This document shows positions 39,115 through 48,472 of a stretch of 64,000 bases of DNA, one piece after another. A program made the translations under genes and the position numbers. Origin of the DNA: Maricaulis salignorans (GTDB lineage: Bacteria > Pseudomonadota > Alphaproteobacteria > Caulobacterales > Maricaulaceae); NCBI RefSeq assembly GCF_900103475.1, contig NZ_FNHG01000015.1, forward strand, positions 1-64,000. The letters are read 5' to 3'. Numbering within the stretch: the first letter of the stretch is position 1; every line of letters begins with the position of its first letter. Below the pieces are notes generated by a model. The model saw only the letters and a program-made list of their open reading frames with translations. It was not told where the DNA came from and did no database searches.

Positions 39115-40919
39115 GCCCCGGCCTGCCCCTGGATCGCTGCCAGGAAAGCCTCGCCGAGATCGGCCAGCTTCTTCGGTCCGACGCCATTAACGGCCGCCAT
39201 CTGCTCCAGGTTTCCAGGCCGGAGATGGCACATATCGATCAGGGTCGCATCAGAGAAAATGACATAGGCAGGGACATTGCGCTCGGCGGCGAGTTCGCGA
39301 CGCAGCCCTTTGAGCGCGGACAGCAAATCCGAATCAACATCGGCTTCAGCGGCAAGGCTGGCGGCGCTGCGGCGGGGCTTTTTCTCGCCCTTCGCCGGGA
39401 CGATTTCGCGCAATTGGAAAGTCTCGCGCCCCTTGAGCACCGCCTCACCACGCGGGGTGAGTTTGAGACCGCCATACTGGTCGATATCGACCACGAGATA
39501 GCCGCCCGCCACGGCCTGCCGGATCAGCCCCTGCCAGAAGGGTTTTGGCCTGTCCTTGCCCACACCCCAGGTCGGCAGGGCGTCATGACCGCGGGCGCGA
39601 ATTTTATCGGTATCACCGCCCCTGAGCACATCGATGACATGACCGGCGCCGAACACCTGGCCGGTGCGCAAAATGGCGGAAAACAACATTTGCGCTTCGC
39701 GCGTCCCGTCGAGCAGAACCGGCGGATCGAGGCAGATATCGCAATTGCCACAGGCTTTCGAGCCCGGCTCGCCGAAATAGGACAGAAGCGTGATGCGGCG
39801 GCACTGGGTCGCCTCACAATAGGATAACAGCGCATCGAGGCGCTGATGCTCGCGCCGCTTGTGGGCGTCGTCCTCGCCATCATCATCGATGAAACGCCGG
39901 CGAAGGCTGGCATCACCGAGGCCATAGAGCATCATCGCATCGGCCGGCGCACCATCGCGGCCGGCACGGCCGATCTCCTGGTAGTAGGCCTCCATCGAGC
40001 CGGGCATGTTGAGATGGAAGACATAGCGAATATCGGGCTTGTCGATCCCCATCCCGAAAGCGATCGTCGCCACCATGATCACGGCCGCCTCGGCCATGAA
40101 GATTTCCTGGTTCTCGCGCCGCATCTCCGGCGACATGCCCGCATGATAGGACAGGGCGCGATAGCCCTCCGCCTTCAGCATGGCAGCGACCTCTTCGGTC
40201 AGCTTGCGCGACAGGCAATAGACGATGCCGGACTGTTCCCGCCGCTCGGCGAGGAAACCGAGCAATTGCGGCTTCCACTGCGCCTTCGGCAGAACGGCGA
40301 GATTGAGATTGGGGCGGTCAAAGCCGCGCACCACCGTATCGCCCTCACCGCCAAACAGTTTCTCCGCGATATCGGTGCGCGTGGCGCTGTCGGCGGTGGC
40401 CGTGAAGGCGGCCAGGGTCGCGTTGGGGAAATGGTGTTTGAGCTGGGAGAGTTGCTCGTATTCGGGCCGGAAGCTGGCACCCCATTTGGAGATGCAGTGC
40501 GCCTCGTCGACCACGAACAGACCCGGATTGACCGGTTTGAGCGCGTCGAGCATGCGCCCCGTCATCAACCGCTCCGGCGAGAGGTAAAGCAGTTTCGCCT
40601 CGCCCGACTGGAAAGCCCGCCAGGCAGCAACATTCTGTTCGCGGTCGCGCCCGGAATGGATCGCTGCTGCCGTTACCCCATTGGCCGCGAGCCCGGCAAT
40701 CTGGTCATCCATCAGCGCCACGAGCGGCGAAACAATGATTGAGGGCCGCTCCAGCATCAAAGCCGGCACCTGGTAGCACAGCGACTTACCCGCCCCGGTC
40801 GGCATCACACACAGCGTATGCGTCCCTGCGAGCAAGCGCTCGACGATGGGCAACTGACCCGGCCGGAATTCGGGGAAGCCGAACACGGATTTGAGGATGG
40901 ATTGCGGGGATTGGGTCAT
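39111..40919 (-). CDS. recQ: ATP-dependent DNA helicase RecQ
   Basis: This 602-residue 3'-5' helicase acts in recombination repair. It has motif I MPTGAGKSLCYQ, the DEAH box with aromatic-rich loop VDEAHCISKWGASFRPEY and motif VI QEIGRAGRDG. The RQC zinc cysteines are C in ATQCRR and the trio in KACGNCDIC. A C-terminal HRDC domain has RRELAAERNVPAYVIFSD. Length is normal for a bacterial RecQ. It is transcribed alone. Confidence 0.95.
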   Translation of the reverse strand: MTQSPQSILKSVFGFPEFRPGQLPIVERLLAGTHTLCVMPTGAGKSLCYQVPALMLERPSIIVSPLVALMDDQIAGLAANGVTAAAIHSGRDREQNVAAWRAFQSGEAKLLYLSPERLMTGRMLDALKPVNPGLFVVDEAHCISKWGASFRPEYEQLSQLKHHFPNATLAAFTATADSATRTDIAEKLFGGEGDTVVRGFDRPNLNLAVLPKAQWKPQLLGFLAERREQSGIVYCLSRKLTEEVAAMLKAEGYRALSYHAGMSPEMRRENQEIFMAEAAVIMVATIAFGMGIDKPDIRYVFHLNMPGSMEAYYQEIGRAGRDGAPADAMMLYGLGDASLRRRFIDDDGEDDAHKRREHQRLDALLSYCEATQCRRITLLSYFGEPGSKACGNCDICLDPPVLLDGTREAQMLFSAILRTGQVFGAGHVIDVLRGGDTDKIRARGHDALPTWGVGKDRPKPFWQGLIRQAVAGGYLVVDIDQYGGLKLTPRGEAVLKGRETFQLREIVPAKGEKKPRRSAASLAAEADVDSDLLSALKGLRRELAAERNVPAYVIFSDATLIDMCHLRPGNLEQMAAVNGVGPKKLADLGEAFLAAIQGQAGA

Positions 40920-41034
40920 GGGACACGTGAGGCAGAGGGGCCAGATCAGCCTGGCACACCCCCCCGACTAGCACGCGTGAGCGCGATCAAACAGGGCCCG
41001 CGCGCCCTTGTGCACAGACCCGGTCTTCCCGGCG

Positions 41035-41856
41035 CTAGAGGTGCGGACTCCACATGAACATCCAGGCACCGAAGATCCCGGCGGCTGTGACCAGGGTCAG
41101 CAGCAGGACCAGGCCCGCCACAGCCAGCTTGGGTGCCGCCGCATTGGCGCGGCCTGCCCTGAAGTAGAGTTCCAGCACGGCCAGCGGCAGGAGATAACAG
41201 GCGAAGGCGAGTGTCAGGTCGAAGGGACCATCGAGTTGCGGGGTCGAGCCGACCGGGCCTTGCATGGCGATGATCCAGGCCATGAAGCCGATGCGGAAGA
41301 ACCAGACGCCATTGACCAGGATGAAGAGCCGCATCGCCCAGCGCCTGTGCGGGTCGATGCGGCGCTTCATCGCCAGGCGCAGGGCGACCGGTGCGGCAAT
41401 CAGGATCAGGACGCCGTTGAGGCTCACGCCCAGCGCCCCGAGATCACTCAGCCGGGCCTCGCGTAACCAGGTCATCCACAGGCCGCCAACCGCCAGGACG
41501 ACTGCAATGACCATGAAGACACGTCCATTCCAGCGATGCAGGGCGGGCACCCGCTTTCGCAGCATCGGGATCAGCTGCAGCGTGCCACCCATCGTGATGA
41601 CAGCCGCCAACAGGACATGGACGGCGAACATGAGATTGCCGAACCAGTCGCCGCCCACATAACCGACGATCACACCGGTCTCGTTCCAGTCCTGCGGGTT
41701 ACCAGTGGCGGTGGTCACGCCGTAAACATTGAGAATATACCAGACGAAGGTCCACTGGCCGGCCGTGGCGACCAGGAACCAGGCCAGGCCGGCTCCCTTG
41801 AGCAGTCCGCCAGCACCGAGGCGCGTGCGAGATCGTGTTTGCGAATTATCACTCAT
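41035..41856 (-). CDS. DUF2306 integral membrane protein
   Basis: This 273-residue protein has about seven predicted membrane helices. It matches the DUF2306 group with ALHRWNGRVFMVIAVVLAVGG, HRRWAMRLFILVNGVWFFR and a histidine-rich first helix pair. Conserved His and Arg in RWNGR and HRRWAMR could bind heme or quinone, which is inference. The start at 41856 gives MSDNSQTRSRT. It diverges from an AraC-type regulator, its most likely controller. Confidence 0.75.
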   Translation of the reverse strand: MSDNSQTRSRTRLGAGGLLKGAGLAWFLVATAGQWTFVWYILNVYGVTTATGNPQDWNETGVIVGYVGGDWFGNLMFAVHVLLAAVITMGGTLQLIPMLRKRVPALHRWNGRVFMVIAVVLAVGGLWMTWLREARLSDLGALGVSLNGVLILIAAPVALRLAMKRRIDPHRRWAMRLFILVNGVWFFRIGFMAWIIAMQGPVGSTPQLDGPFDLTLAFACYLLPLAVLELYFRAGRANAAAPKLAVAGLVLLLTLVTAAGIFGAWMFMWSPHL

Positions 41857-41866
41857 GATTGATCCA

Positions 41867-41938
41867 TTTTCCAACGAGACTGGCTTCAGCCTCATTCATC
41901 CATTGTCCGGCAAGACCGGCCTCAGCCTCGCCCATCGC
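41867..41938. repeat. Degenerate 36-bp tandem repeat between divergent genes
   Basis: 41875-41900 and 41911-41936 match at 20 of 26 positions with a 36-bp period, sharing GGC-TCAGCCTC and CATC blocks. The repeat begins ten bases beyond the DUF2306 start codon. It lies in the gap shared with the AraC-type gene, so paired operator sites are possible. Confidence 0.4.
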
Positions 41939-42095
41939 CCCCTGGCCTGGATGGAATGCATCGCCGGGCATCCCCGGGTCTTGCCGATTTGGAAATCGGC
42001 GACAGTTTTTCGGGTCCCGGTTGCAGACAGGTGCGGGGTTGCCATCGCTTCCCGCTCCAGGCGAGTATGCGGGCGTGAACGCAGGGAATTTGCCG

Positions 42096-43181
42096 ATGGA
42101 CGTCGCACTGATCACCACCACCGTCCGGCTTGTCGTCGCCGCATTGGCGGCTATCGCGCTGATCGTCACCCTCGCCCGGCCGCACAAGCGCGCCCTGCAC
42201 ATTTACTGGGCTGTGTTCTGCGGCGCGATTTCCCTGACGATGCTGCGCTACGCGCTGCCGATATCGCCCGAATGGGTCTCAAATCTGATGCGGATCGCAT
42301 CGGGGGCCACATGCGGCGGATTCTGGCTGGTTGCGCGCTGTCTGTTCAGACCCGGCAATCCGATCAAGCTGCACCACCTTTTGCTGGTCGGCGCGGTGAT
42401 GGCCGGGATTGCGGTCGATATCACACTGCCCGCCCTGATCGACCCGGATGGAGTGGTGGGCATGCATGCGGGGATCTGGCAATTCGTCACCCTCGTCAGC
42501 TCCACCGCAATCGTGCTGGCGTTCTGGGAGGGCGTGCAGGGCTGGCCGGCCCGCACCCAGCGCAATGAGGTCCAGCTGCGTTATCTCTATCTAGCGATCT
42601 TCAGCCTGTGCGCCACCGTTTGCACCGTCCTCCCCGAGCCCAATGCGGCCGCGGCAGCGAATGCCCGCCTGCTCGAAGCCTGCAGCGCCCTGGCCATCCT
42701 GTCCGTCACTTCGGTCGCTGTGGCATTCCGGCTCCGCAATCCCTTGCTCACCCCCGCCGCCGAAAAACCGGTCGCAACCGCTCAAGACCACGCCCTCGCC
42801 CGCCGGCTGGAGCGTCTGATGCACGATGAGAAACCCTATCTGGAACCCGAATTGAAAGTTGCCGACCTGGCCCGCTGCCTCCACACACCCGACTACAAGG
42901 TGAGTCGCGCGATCACAGCTGGCCTGCAACAAGCCAATTTCAATCGCTACGTCAACGCATTGCGGGTCGCGCACGCCAAGGCGCTATTGCGCGATTCGCG
43001 CTCGGCTACCCGCTCCATCCTGTTGATTGCCCTCGATAGCGGCTTTGCCTCACTGGGCCCCTTCAACCGGGCCTTCAAGGCCGATACGGGAATGACACCG
43101 CGCGCCTGGCGGTCGGCGGGTTCCGACGCGGCGTCGCAGCCAACACCCGGCCCGGTCGCAACCGCGCGAGCCACGAGCTGA
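42096..43181 (+). CDS. Membrane-anchored AraC-family transcriptional regulator
   Basis: This 361-residue protein has six to seven membrane helices in the first 225 residues. A C-terminal AraC/XylS DNA-binding domain (about 245-345) follows, with LKVADLARCLHTPDYKVSRAI and ALDSGFASLGPFNRAFKADTGMTP. The start at 42096 follows AGGGA; a GTG at 42075 is an alternative. AraC domains behind multi-helix membrane sensors are common in proteobacteria. The divergent DUF2306 gene is the obvious candidate target. Confidence 0.85.
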   Translation: MDVALITTTVRLVVAALAAIALIVTLARPHKRALHIYWAVFCGAISLTMLRYALPISPEWVSNLMRIASGATCGGFWLVARCLFRPGNPIKLHHLLLVGAVMAGIAVDITLPALIDPDGVVGMHAGIWQFVTLVSSTAIVLAFWEGVQGWPARTQRNEVQLRYLYLAIFSLCATVCTVLPEPNAAAAANARLLEACSALAILSVTSVAVAFRLRNPLLTPAAEKPVATAQDHALARRLERLMHDEKPYLEPELKVADLARCLHTPDYKVSRAITAGLQQANFNRYVNALRVAHAKALLRDSRSATRSILLIALDSGFASLGPFNRAFKADTGMTPRAWRSAGSDAASQPTPGPVATARATS

Positions 43182-43245
43182 AAGCAAGACGAGACCGCCC
43201 GCGCTAGCGCCACTTTCCCGCGATGGCACCAGGTCGAACGAAAAA

Positions 43246-43270
43246 CGGCGCTCCATCGGAGCGCCGCTTT
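43246..43270. terminator. Terminator between AraC gene and clpA
   Basis: CGGCGCTCC pairs with GGAGCGCCG around ATC, flanked by AAAAA on the left and CTTT on the right, so it mainly serves clpA (minus) and perhaps both directions. Confidence 0.7.
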
Positions 43271-43297
43271 CCATTCTGCAGAGCGTAGGCCGGACGC

Positions 43298-45613
43298 CTA
43301 GACCTCGACCTTCTTGCCCTTCTTCCCGGCTTTCGCATTGCGCGGCAGCAAGCGATCGCCCGGGGTGATGTGGAAGTCGAGGCGGCTATCATCGGCCGGG
43401 TCGGTATCGACCTTGACCAGCCCACCCTTGGCGAGTTCACCGAACAGGATCTCGTCGGCCAGCGGCTTCTTGATATGCTCCTGGATGACGCGGCCAAGCG
43501 GGCGGGCACCAAAGCGGCTGTCATAGCCCCGCTCGGCGAGCCAGGCGGTGGCATCCGGGGTCAGTTCAAAGGTGACGCCGCGATCGGTGAGCTGGGCTTC
43601 CAGCTGCAGCACGAATTTCTCGACGACGCGGCTGATCGATTCCGGCCCGAGCGGCGCGAAGGGAATGACTGCGTCCAGACGGTTGCGGAATTCCGGCGTG
43701 AACAGACGTTCGACGGCCTTGTCAGCCTCGTCATCCTTCTTGCCACGCCCGAAGCCGATCGCTTCCTTGGCGGCATCGGCGGCGCCCGCATTGGTCGTCA
43801 TCACCAGGATGACATTGCGGAAATCGACCTTCTTGCCATTGCTGTCGGTCAGCATGCCGTTATCCATGACCTGCAGCAGGATATTGAACAGGTCCGGATG
43901 GGCTTTCTCGATCTCGTCGAGCAGCAGCACGCAATGCGGATGCTGGTCGACGCCGTCGGTGAGCAGGCCACCCTGGTCGAAACCGACATAGCCTGGAGGT
44001 GCACCGATCAGCCGTGAAACGGCGTGGCGTTCCATATATTCCGACATGTCGAAACGAAGCAGCTCGACGCCAAGAATATCGGCCAGCTGTTTGGTCACTT
44101 CCGTTTTGCCAACACCGGTCGGGCCGGAGAACAAATAGGAGCCAATCGGCTTGTTCGGCTCGCGCAGGCCGGCGCGGGAGAGCTTGATCGCCGTCGAGAG
44201 ACGGTCGATCGCATCCTGCTGGCCGAACACGACCCGTCCCAGATCCGTGGGCAGGCTCTTGAGCGCCTGGGTATCGTCCTTGGAGACGGATTTCGGCGGA
44301 ATGCGGGCCATGGTCGCAACCACGCCTTCGACTTCCTTGACGCCAATCGTCTTTTTGCGCTTCGAGACCGGCATCAGGCGCATTTGCGCCCCGGCTTCGT
44401 CGATGACGTCGATCGCCTTGTCGGGCAATTTGCGGTCGCCCATATAGCGCGAGGACAGCTCGACAGCCGTTTTCAGCGCTTCATTGGTGAAGCGGACATC
44501 ATGGAAGTCCTCGAAATAGGATTTCAGCCCCTGCAGGATCTTGATCGTGTCCGGCACCGATGGCTCGGCCACATCGATCTTCTGGAAGCGGCGAGCCAGG
44601 GCCCGGTCCTTCTCGAAATGCTGACGGTATTCCTTATAGGTGGTCGAACCCATGCAGCGCAGCCCGCCCTGCAGGGCCGGCTTGAGCAGGTTTGACGCAT
44701 CCATCGCACCGCCCGAGGTCGCCCCGGCACCGATCACGGTATGGATCTCGTCAATGAAGAGTACCGAATCCTCGGTTTCTTCCAATTCCTTGACGACCTG
44801 TTTGATGCGTTCCTCAAAATCGCCCCGATAGCGGGTGCCCGCCAGGAGCGAGCCCATATCAAGCGAATAGATGGTCGCATTGGCCAGAACGTCGGGAACT
44901 TCATTCTCGACGATCTTGCGGGCGATCCCCTCGGCGATGGCGGTCTTGCCAACACCGGGATCCCCGACCAGAAGCGGATTATTCTTGCGGCGACGTGCGA
45001 GCACCTGGATGCAGCGCTCGACCTCGGCATCACGGCCAATCAACGGGTCGACCTTGCCGGCTTTCGCTTTCTCGTTGAGATTGACGCAATAGGCGGTCAG
45101 CGCATCGCCATCCTTGCGCTTTTCCTCGGGCTCCTCGACGCCGCGCACGACTTTCTGCTCGGTAGCGCCGGGCTTGCGGCCAATGCCGTGGGAGATGAAA
45201 TTCACCGCGTCGTAGCGGGTCATATCGCGCTCGGCGAGGAAATAGGCGGCGTGGCTTTCACGCTCGGCGAACAGAGCGACCAGGACATTCGCCCCGGTAA
45301 CTTCCTCACGCCCGGCGTTTTGCACGTGAATCACGGCGCGCTGAATGACGCGCTGGAAACCGGCGGTTGGCTTGGCGTCCTCCTCATCATCGACCACCAG
45401 CTCGGTGAGCTCGCTATCGACATATTCGACCAGGGTGGAGCGCAGCTCGTCGAGGTCGACGTCGCAGGCCTTCATCACCGCATTGGCATCGCCATCGTCC
45501 ACGAGGGACAACAATAAATGCTCAAGCGTCGCAAATTCATGACCGCGCTCATTGGCATAACCGAGGGCACGGTGAAGGCTGTCTTCCAGATCGGCTGAGA
45601 AAGAGGGCACCAC
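43298..45613 (-). CDS. clpA: ATP-dependent Clp protease ATP-binding subunit ClpA
   Basis: This 771-residue AAA+ unfoldase delivers substrates to ClpP. A Clp N-domain (about 1-140) binds ClpS. The first AAA module has Walker [10 protein letters not shown] and Walker B VLFIDEIH. The second has GPTGVGKTE and [14 protein letters not shown]. It starts with GTG one base after the clpS stop. A basic KKGKKVEV tail ends the protein. It pairs with ClpS for N-degron substrates. Confidence 0.96.
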   Translation of the reverse strand: MVPSFSADLEDSLHRALGYANERGHEFATLEHLLLSLVDDGDANAVMKACDVDLDELRSTLVEYVDSELTELVVDDEEDAKPTAGFQRVIQRAVIHVQNAGREEVTGANVLVALFAERESHAAYFLAERDMTRYDAVNFISHGIGRKPGATEQKVVRGVEEPEEKRKDGDALTAYCVNLNEKAKAGKVDPLIGRDAEVERCIQVLARRRKNNPLLVGDPGVGKTAIAEGIARKIVENEVPDVLANATIYSLDMGSLLAGTRYRGDFEERIKQVVKELEETEDSVLFIDEIHTVIGAGATSGGAMDASNLLKPALQGGLRCMGSTTYKEYRQHFEKDRALARRFQKIDVAEPSVPDTIKILQGLKSYFEDFHDVRFTNEALKTAVELSSRYMGDRKLPDKAIDVIDEAGAQMRLMPVSKRKKTIGVKEVEGVVATMARIPPKSVSKDDTQALKSLPTDLGRVVFGQQDAIDRLSTAIKLSRAGLREPNKPIGSYLFSGPTGVGKTEVTKQLADILGVELLRFDMSEYMERHAVSRLIGAPPGYVGFDQGGLLTDGVDQHPHCVLLLDEIEKAHPDLFNILLQVMDNGMLTDSNGKKVDFRNVILVMTTNAGAADAAKEAIGFGRGKKDDEADKAVERLFTPEFRNRLDAVIPFAPLGPESISRVVEKFVLQLEAQLTDRGVTFELTPDATAWLAERGYDSRFGARPLGRVIQEHIKKPLADEILFGELAKGGLVKVDTDPADDSRLDFHITPGDRLLPRNAKAGKKGKKVEV

Positions 45614-45614
45614 G

Positions 45615-45944
45615 CTATTCCTTTTCCATCGTGCACTGGAGCGGATGTTGAGCCCGTCGTGCGGCGTCCATGACCTGGGCTACCTTTGTTTCGGCAACCT
45701 CATATGTGTACACGCCGCACATTCCGACACCGTTCTGGTGGACATGCAGCATGATCGTGGCCGCATCTTCGGGGGATTTGCGAAAGATCCGAACCAGGAC
45801 CTCCACGACAAACTCCATTGGCGTATAGTCATCATTGAGTAGCAGAACACGGTAAAGCGAAGGTTTCTTGGTCGCTGGCCGCGTCTTCAGAGCGAGGCCA
45901 TGCTCCTCCTCATTCCCTGCATCATCTTGTTTTCGTTCGGTCAT
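45615..45944 (-). CDS. clpS: ATP-dependent Clp protease adaptor ClpS
   Basis: This 109-residue adaptor hands proteins with destabilising N-terminal residues to ClpA. After an acidic flexible N-terminus of about 30 residues it has [20 protein letters not shown] and [20 protein letters not shown], which form the N-degron pocket. It is directly followed by clpA in the usual order. Confidence 0.96.
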   Translation of the reverse strand: MTERKQDDAGNEEEHGLALKTRPATKKPSLYRVLLLNDDYTPMEFVVEVLVRIFRKSPEDAATIMLHVHQNGVGMCGVYTYEVAETKVAQVMDAARRAQHPLQCTMEKE

Positions 45945-46095
45945 ATTAAAATCATATTCGAAAGACAGTCAGGGTGATTTCGCGGCGAGGATAGGCCTTG
46001 TGCCAGCCCGAGGGAAGAGTTTGCCCTCAGCAAACCGGCGCTTGAGTGTGTCTGCGATTCTCGCTTCGACCCAATGGATCTGGGTATGCGAACCG

Positions 46096-46130
46096 CAAAA
46101 AGAAAGGGCCCGGTGCAGAACACCGGGCCC
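46096..46130 (-). terminator. Terminator of the phasin-like gene
   Basis: GGGCCCGGTG (46106-46115) pairs with CACCGGGCCC (46121-46130) around CAGAA. In the minus direction the hairpin is followed by TTTCTTTTTG. Confidence 0.85.
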
Positions 46131-46161
46131 AGGCGGGGAGAAAATTGTCAGTCTGCGGCGA

Positions 46162-46905
46162 TTAGCGCTGCGACTGGGCCAGCTCGGCAACGGCGGCGAA
46201 GCGGGTGTTCAACGGCTTCGCGCCATCCTTGACCAGACCCGAGAAAAGCTCGGTGGTCTTGTTGAGCTCGGCGAGATAGCTGCCCATCGCCGATTTGGCG
46301 TAGTTGGACTGGATCTCGAAGATTTCCTGCAGGGACTTGGCCGAAGACAGCGCCTTCGTAGCGGCAACGCCCTCTTCCATCGCGGTTTTCGCGTAGGCTG
46401 CGGCATTGCTGCCGGCCGTCTCAAGACCCTTGCCGGTCACAGTGGCGGAAGCGATGACAGCTTCGACGGTGTCCTTGTGGAAAGCGGTCGCTTCATTGAC
46501 AGCACTCAGCGTCTTTTCGACGCCTTCCTTGAAGCTGTCATTGGTCGCGGCGGTCATGGATTCGATCGTATTGTTCATGAGAGTGCTCGTTTTTGTCTGG
46601 GCCTTCACAGCGGGCTTGCTGGTGGCCGGTTTCTGTTTGGCGGGCGCAGCGGGCTTGCTGGCGGCCAGTTTTGGCGTTTTCGCGGCAGCCGGTTTGCTGA
46701 CGCCGGTTTTCTTTTTAGCGGCCTGCGACTTGGCAGCAGGCTTGGTGCGCGCCGCTGGCTTGGTGGCCAGGGGCTTCGCAGGAGCCGCAGGTTTCTCGAC
46801 GACAGCTGGCTTCGCGGCTTTCGGCGCAGCTGCAACAACCACCGGCGCTTTCGCTTCGGCAGCGATTGCGGTGGTCCGGGTGGTTTTGGTGTTCGTGTCG
46901 GTCAT
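46162..46905 (-). CDS. Phasin-family protein with N-terminal Lys/Ala/Pro histone-like tail
   Basis: This 247-residue protein has residues 1-105 as a low-complexity AAKP/KPAA tract, strongly basic and histone-H1-like. Residues 110-247 are a helical phasin domain (NNTIESMTAATNDSFKEGVE, QSNYAKSAMGSYLAELNKTTELF). Phasins coat polyhydroxyalkanoate granules. PhaF-type proteins join a phasin to a DNA-binding AAKP tail, but with the tail at the C-terminus; here it is at the N-terminus. An internal ATG at 46578 would give the phasin domain alone. It is monocistronic and divergent from dacA. Confidence 0.8.
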   Translation of the reverse strand: MTDTNTKTTRTTAIAAEAKAPVVVAAAPKAAKPAVVEKPAAPAKPLATKPAARTKPAAKSQAAKKKTGVSKPAAAKTPKLAASKPAAPAKQKPATSKPAVKAQTKTSTLMNNTIESMTAATNDSFKEGVEKTLSAVNEATAFHKDTVEAVIASATVTGKGLETAGSNAAAYAKTAMEEGVAATKALSSAKSLQEIFEIQSNYAKSAMGSYLAELNKTTELFSGLVKDGAKPLNTRFAAVAELAQSQR

Positions 46906-46920
46906 GGTTCACTTCTTGAT

Positions 46921-46949
46921 TTGCTGCATTGGCTCTTCGCAGTCGCAAC
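46921..46949. promoter_or_regulatory. TGC/GCA-rich imperfect inverted repeat before the phasin gene
   Basis: TTGCTGC at the left faces GCAGTCGCAA at the right, 16 bases upstream of the phasin start. PhaR repressors of polyhydroxyalkanoate genes are known to bind TGC/GCA-type sites. The match is weak. Confidence 0.25.
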
Positions 46950-47069
46950 ATATCTAATCCCCTGCCCCGTGGGCGTCAAGAGGATTATTGTGCAGCGCAC
47001 CATTTTCTTTTGGGCAAGGCCTGAAAGCCCTTAACCGAGTGGAAACTCTGCGCGTCGGACACTGCCGGG

Positions 47070-48362
47070 ATGATCTCGTACGCCCCCCGCCTCGCCGCAG
47101 CCTTGTTGCTGGCCCTGAGCCTGATGGTTCCGCTTTCGTCGGCCAAGGCTGACACCTCGCGTTATGCAGCCTTTGTCGTCGACCAGAATACCGGGGTTGT
47201 GCTGCACTCCCGCCAGTCGGAGGCCACGCGCTACCCCGCCTCGCTGACCAAGATGATGACGCTCTACATGCTGTTCGAGGCGATGGAAGCCGGTGAGATC
47301 GGGCTGCGTGATCCGATCCGGATATCAGCGCGCGCCGCCAACGCGCCGCCCTCACGTCTTGACCTGCCCATTGGCTCGACAATTTCAACCGAGGACGCGA
47401 TCCGGGCGCTGGTCGTGCGCAGCGCCAATGATGTTGCCGTCGCTGTCGGCGAGCGGCTCGGTGGCACCGAGAGCGGTTTTGCCGCAGCGATGACAACACG
47501 GGCGCACGAGCTGGGCCTTCCGGGCACCACTTTCCGCAATGCGTCCGGCCTGCCCGATAACCGCCAGGTCACAACAGCGCGCGACATGGCGCGGCTCGCC
47601 ATCGCCCTGCAGCGCGATTTCCCGCAGTATTTCCACTATTTCGACGAAACCCGCTTTGTCTGGGATGGCCGAACCTACCGCAATCACAACACGCTGGTCG
47701 GCCGTGTCGATGGTGTCGACGGGTTGAAGACGGGCTATATTCGCGCCTCGGGCTTCAATGTTGTCGTTTCCGCCGAACGCGGCGAGCACCGGCTGATCGC
47801 TGTCATCATGGGCGGCCCGACGGCAGCATCGCGCGACGCCCATGCCGAGGAATTGCTCGACGCAGCCTTCTCGACACTGGAACAGCGCGATGACCGGCTC
47901 TTGTTTGCCGCCCTCTCCTCGCCGCGCATCAATCCGATCCGCCAGCAGGCGCTGATCGCTATGGATGTCGCAGCCCTCGGCCTTGCGGAACCCGTCGAAA
48001 TGGGGTCCGCGCAAGCAGCGCCGCCGCTTCGCATCGTGCTGGCTGATGAGACGTCCCAACTCGCTGATGCTCACCCCGCCACGCACAGAGCACCGGCCGA
48101 GCCTTCCTTGTTGCGCGGAGCCTGGTCCGTGCAGGTCGGAGCTTATAATTCGGCTGCGGCCGCGCGTGACCGGCTTGACCGCGTCACACCCGCTTCCTCA
48201 ATCCTGGGCCTGGCCCAACCGGCGGCGCGGGCTGTCGATGTCGGCGGCAATCGCCTGTGGCGCGCCCGTTTCGAATCGTTGACGGCGGAAGAGGCCGCTC
48301 ATGCCTGTGCCGAACTTGGTGCCCGCAATGAGCCTTGCTATACAGTCGCCCCCGGACGATAG
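47070..48362 (+). CDS. dacA: D-alanyl-D-alanine carboxypeptidase with C-terminal SPOR domain
   Basis: This 430-residue exported enzyme removes the last D-alanine of peptidoglycan stems. It has a signal peptide ending SSAKA. The catalytic motifs are S58-L-T-K61, SAN in VVRSANDVAV and KTG in DGLKTGYIRASG. In place of the C-terminal amphipathic anchor of E. coli PBP5, residues of about 350-427 form a SPOR domain (WSVQVGAYNSAAAARDRL). That domain binds denuded glycan strands, which predicts targeting to division sites. Confidence 0.92.
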   Translation: MISYAPRLAAALLLALSLMVPLSSAKADTSRYAAFVVDQNTGVVLHSRQSEATRYPASLTKMMTLYMLFEAMEAGEIGLRDPIRISARAANAPPSRLDLPIGSTISTEDAIRALVVRSANDVAVAVGERLGGTESGFAAAMTTRAHELGLPGTTFRNASGLPDNRQVTTARDMARLAIALQRDFPQYFHYFDETRFVWDGRTYRNHNTLVGRVDGVDGLKTGYIRASGFNVVVSAERGEHRLIAVIMGGPTAASRDAHAEELLDAAFSTLEQRDDRLLFAALSSPRINPIRQQALIAMDVAALGLAEPVEMGSAQAAPPLRIVLADETSQLADAHPATHRAPAEPSLLRGAWSVQVGAYNSAAAARDRLDRVTPASSILGLAQPAARAVDVGGNRLWRARFESLTAEEAAHACAELGARNEPCYTVAPGR

Positions 48363-48472
48363 AAGCGCCGTTCATTCAGGCCAAAAGCCGCCTGTCTGTT
48401 GACTTAGCCTGCCTGCTCGCACACTTTCCGGCGCCTTGACCGCAGCCTGGTCACCCTCATCCCGCCCCGGAA

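Noticed and set aside
41849-42202. Minus-strand frame with a 12-residue internal repeat
   Set aside because: It covers the AraC gene promoter and 5' end; the repeat is explained by the 36-bp DNA duplication.
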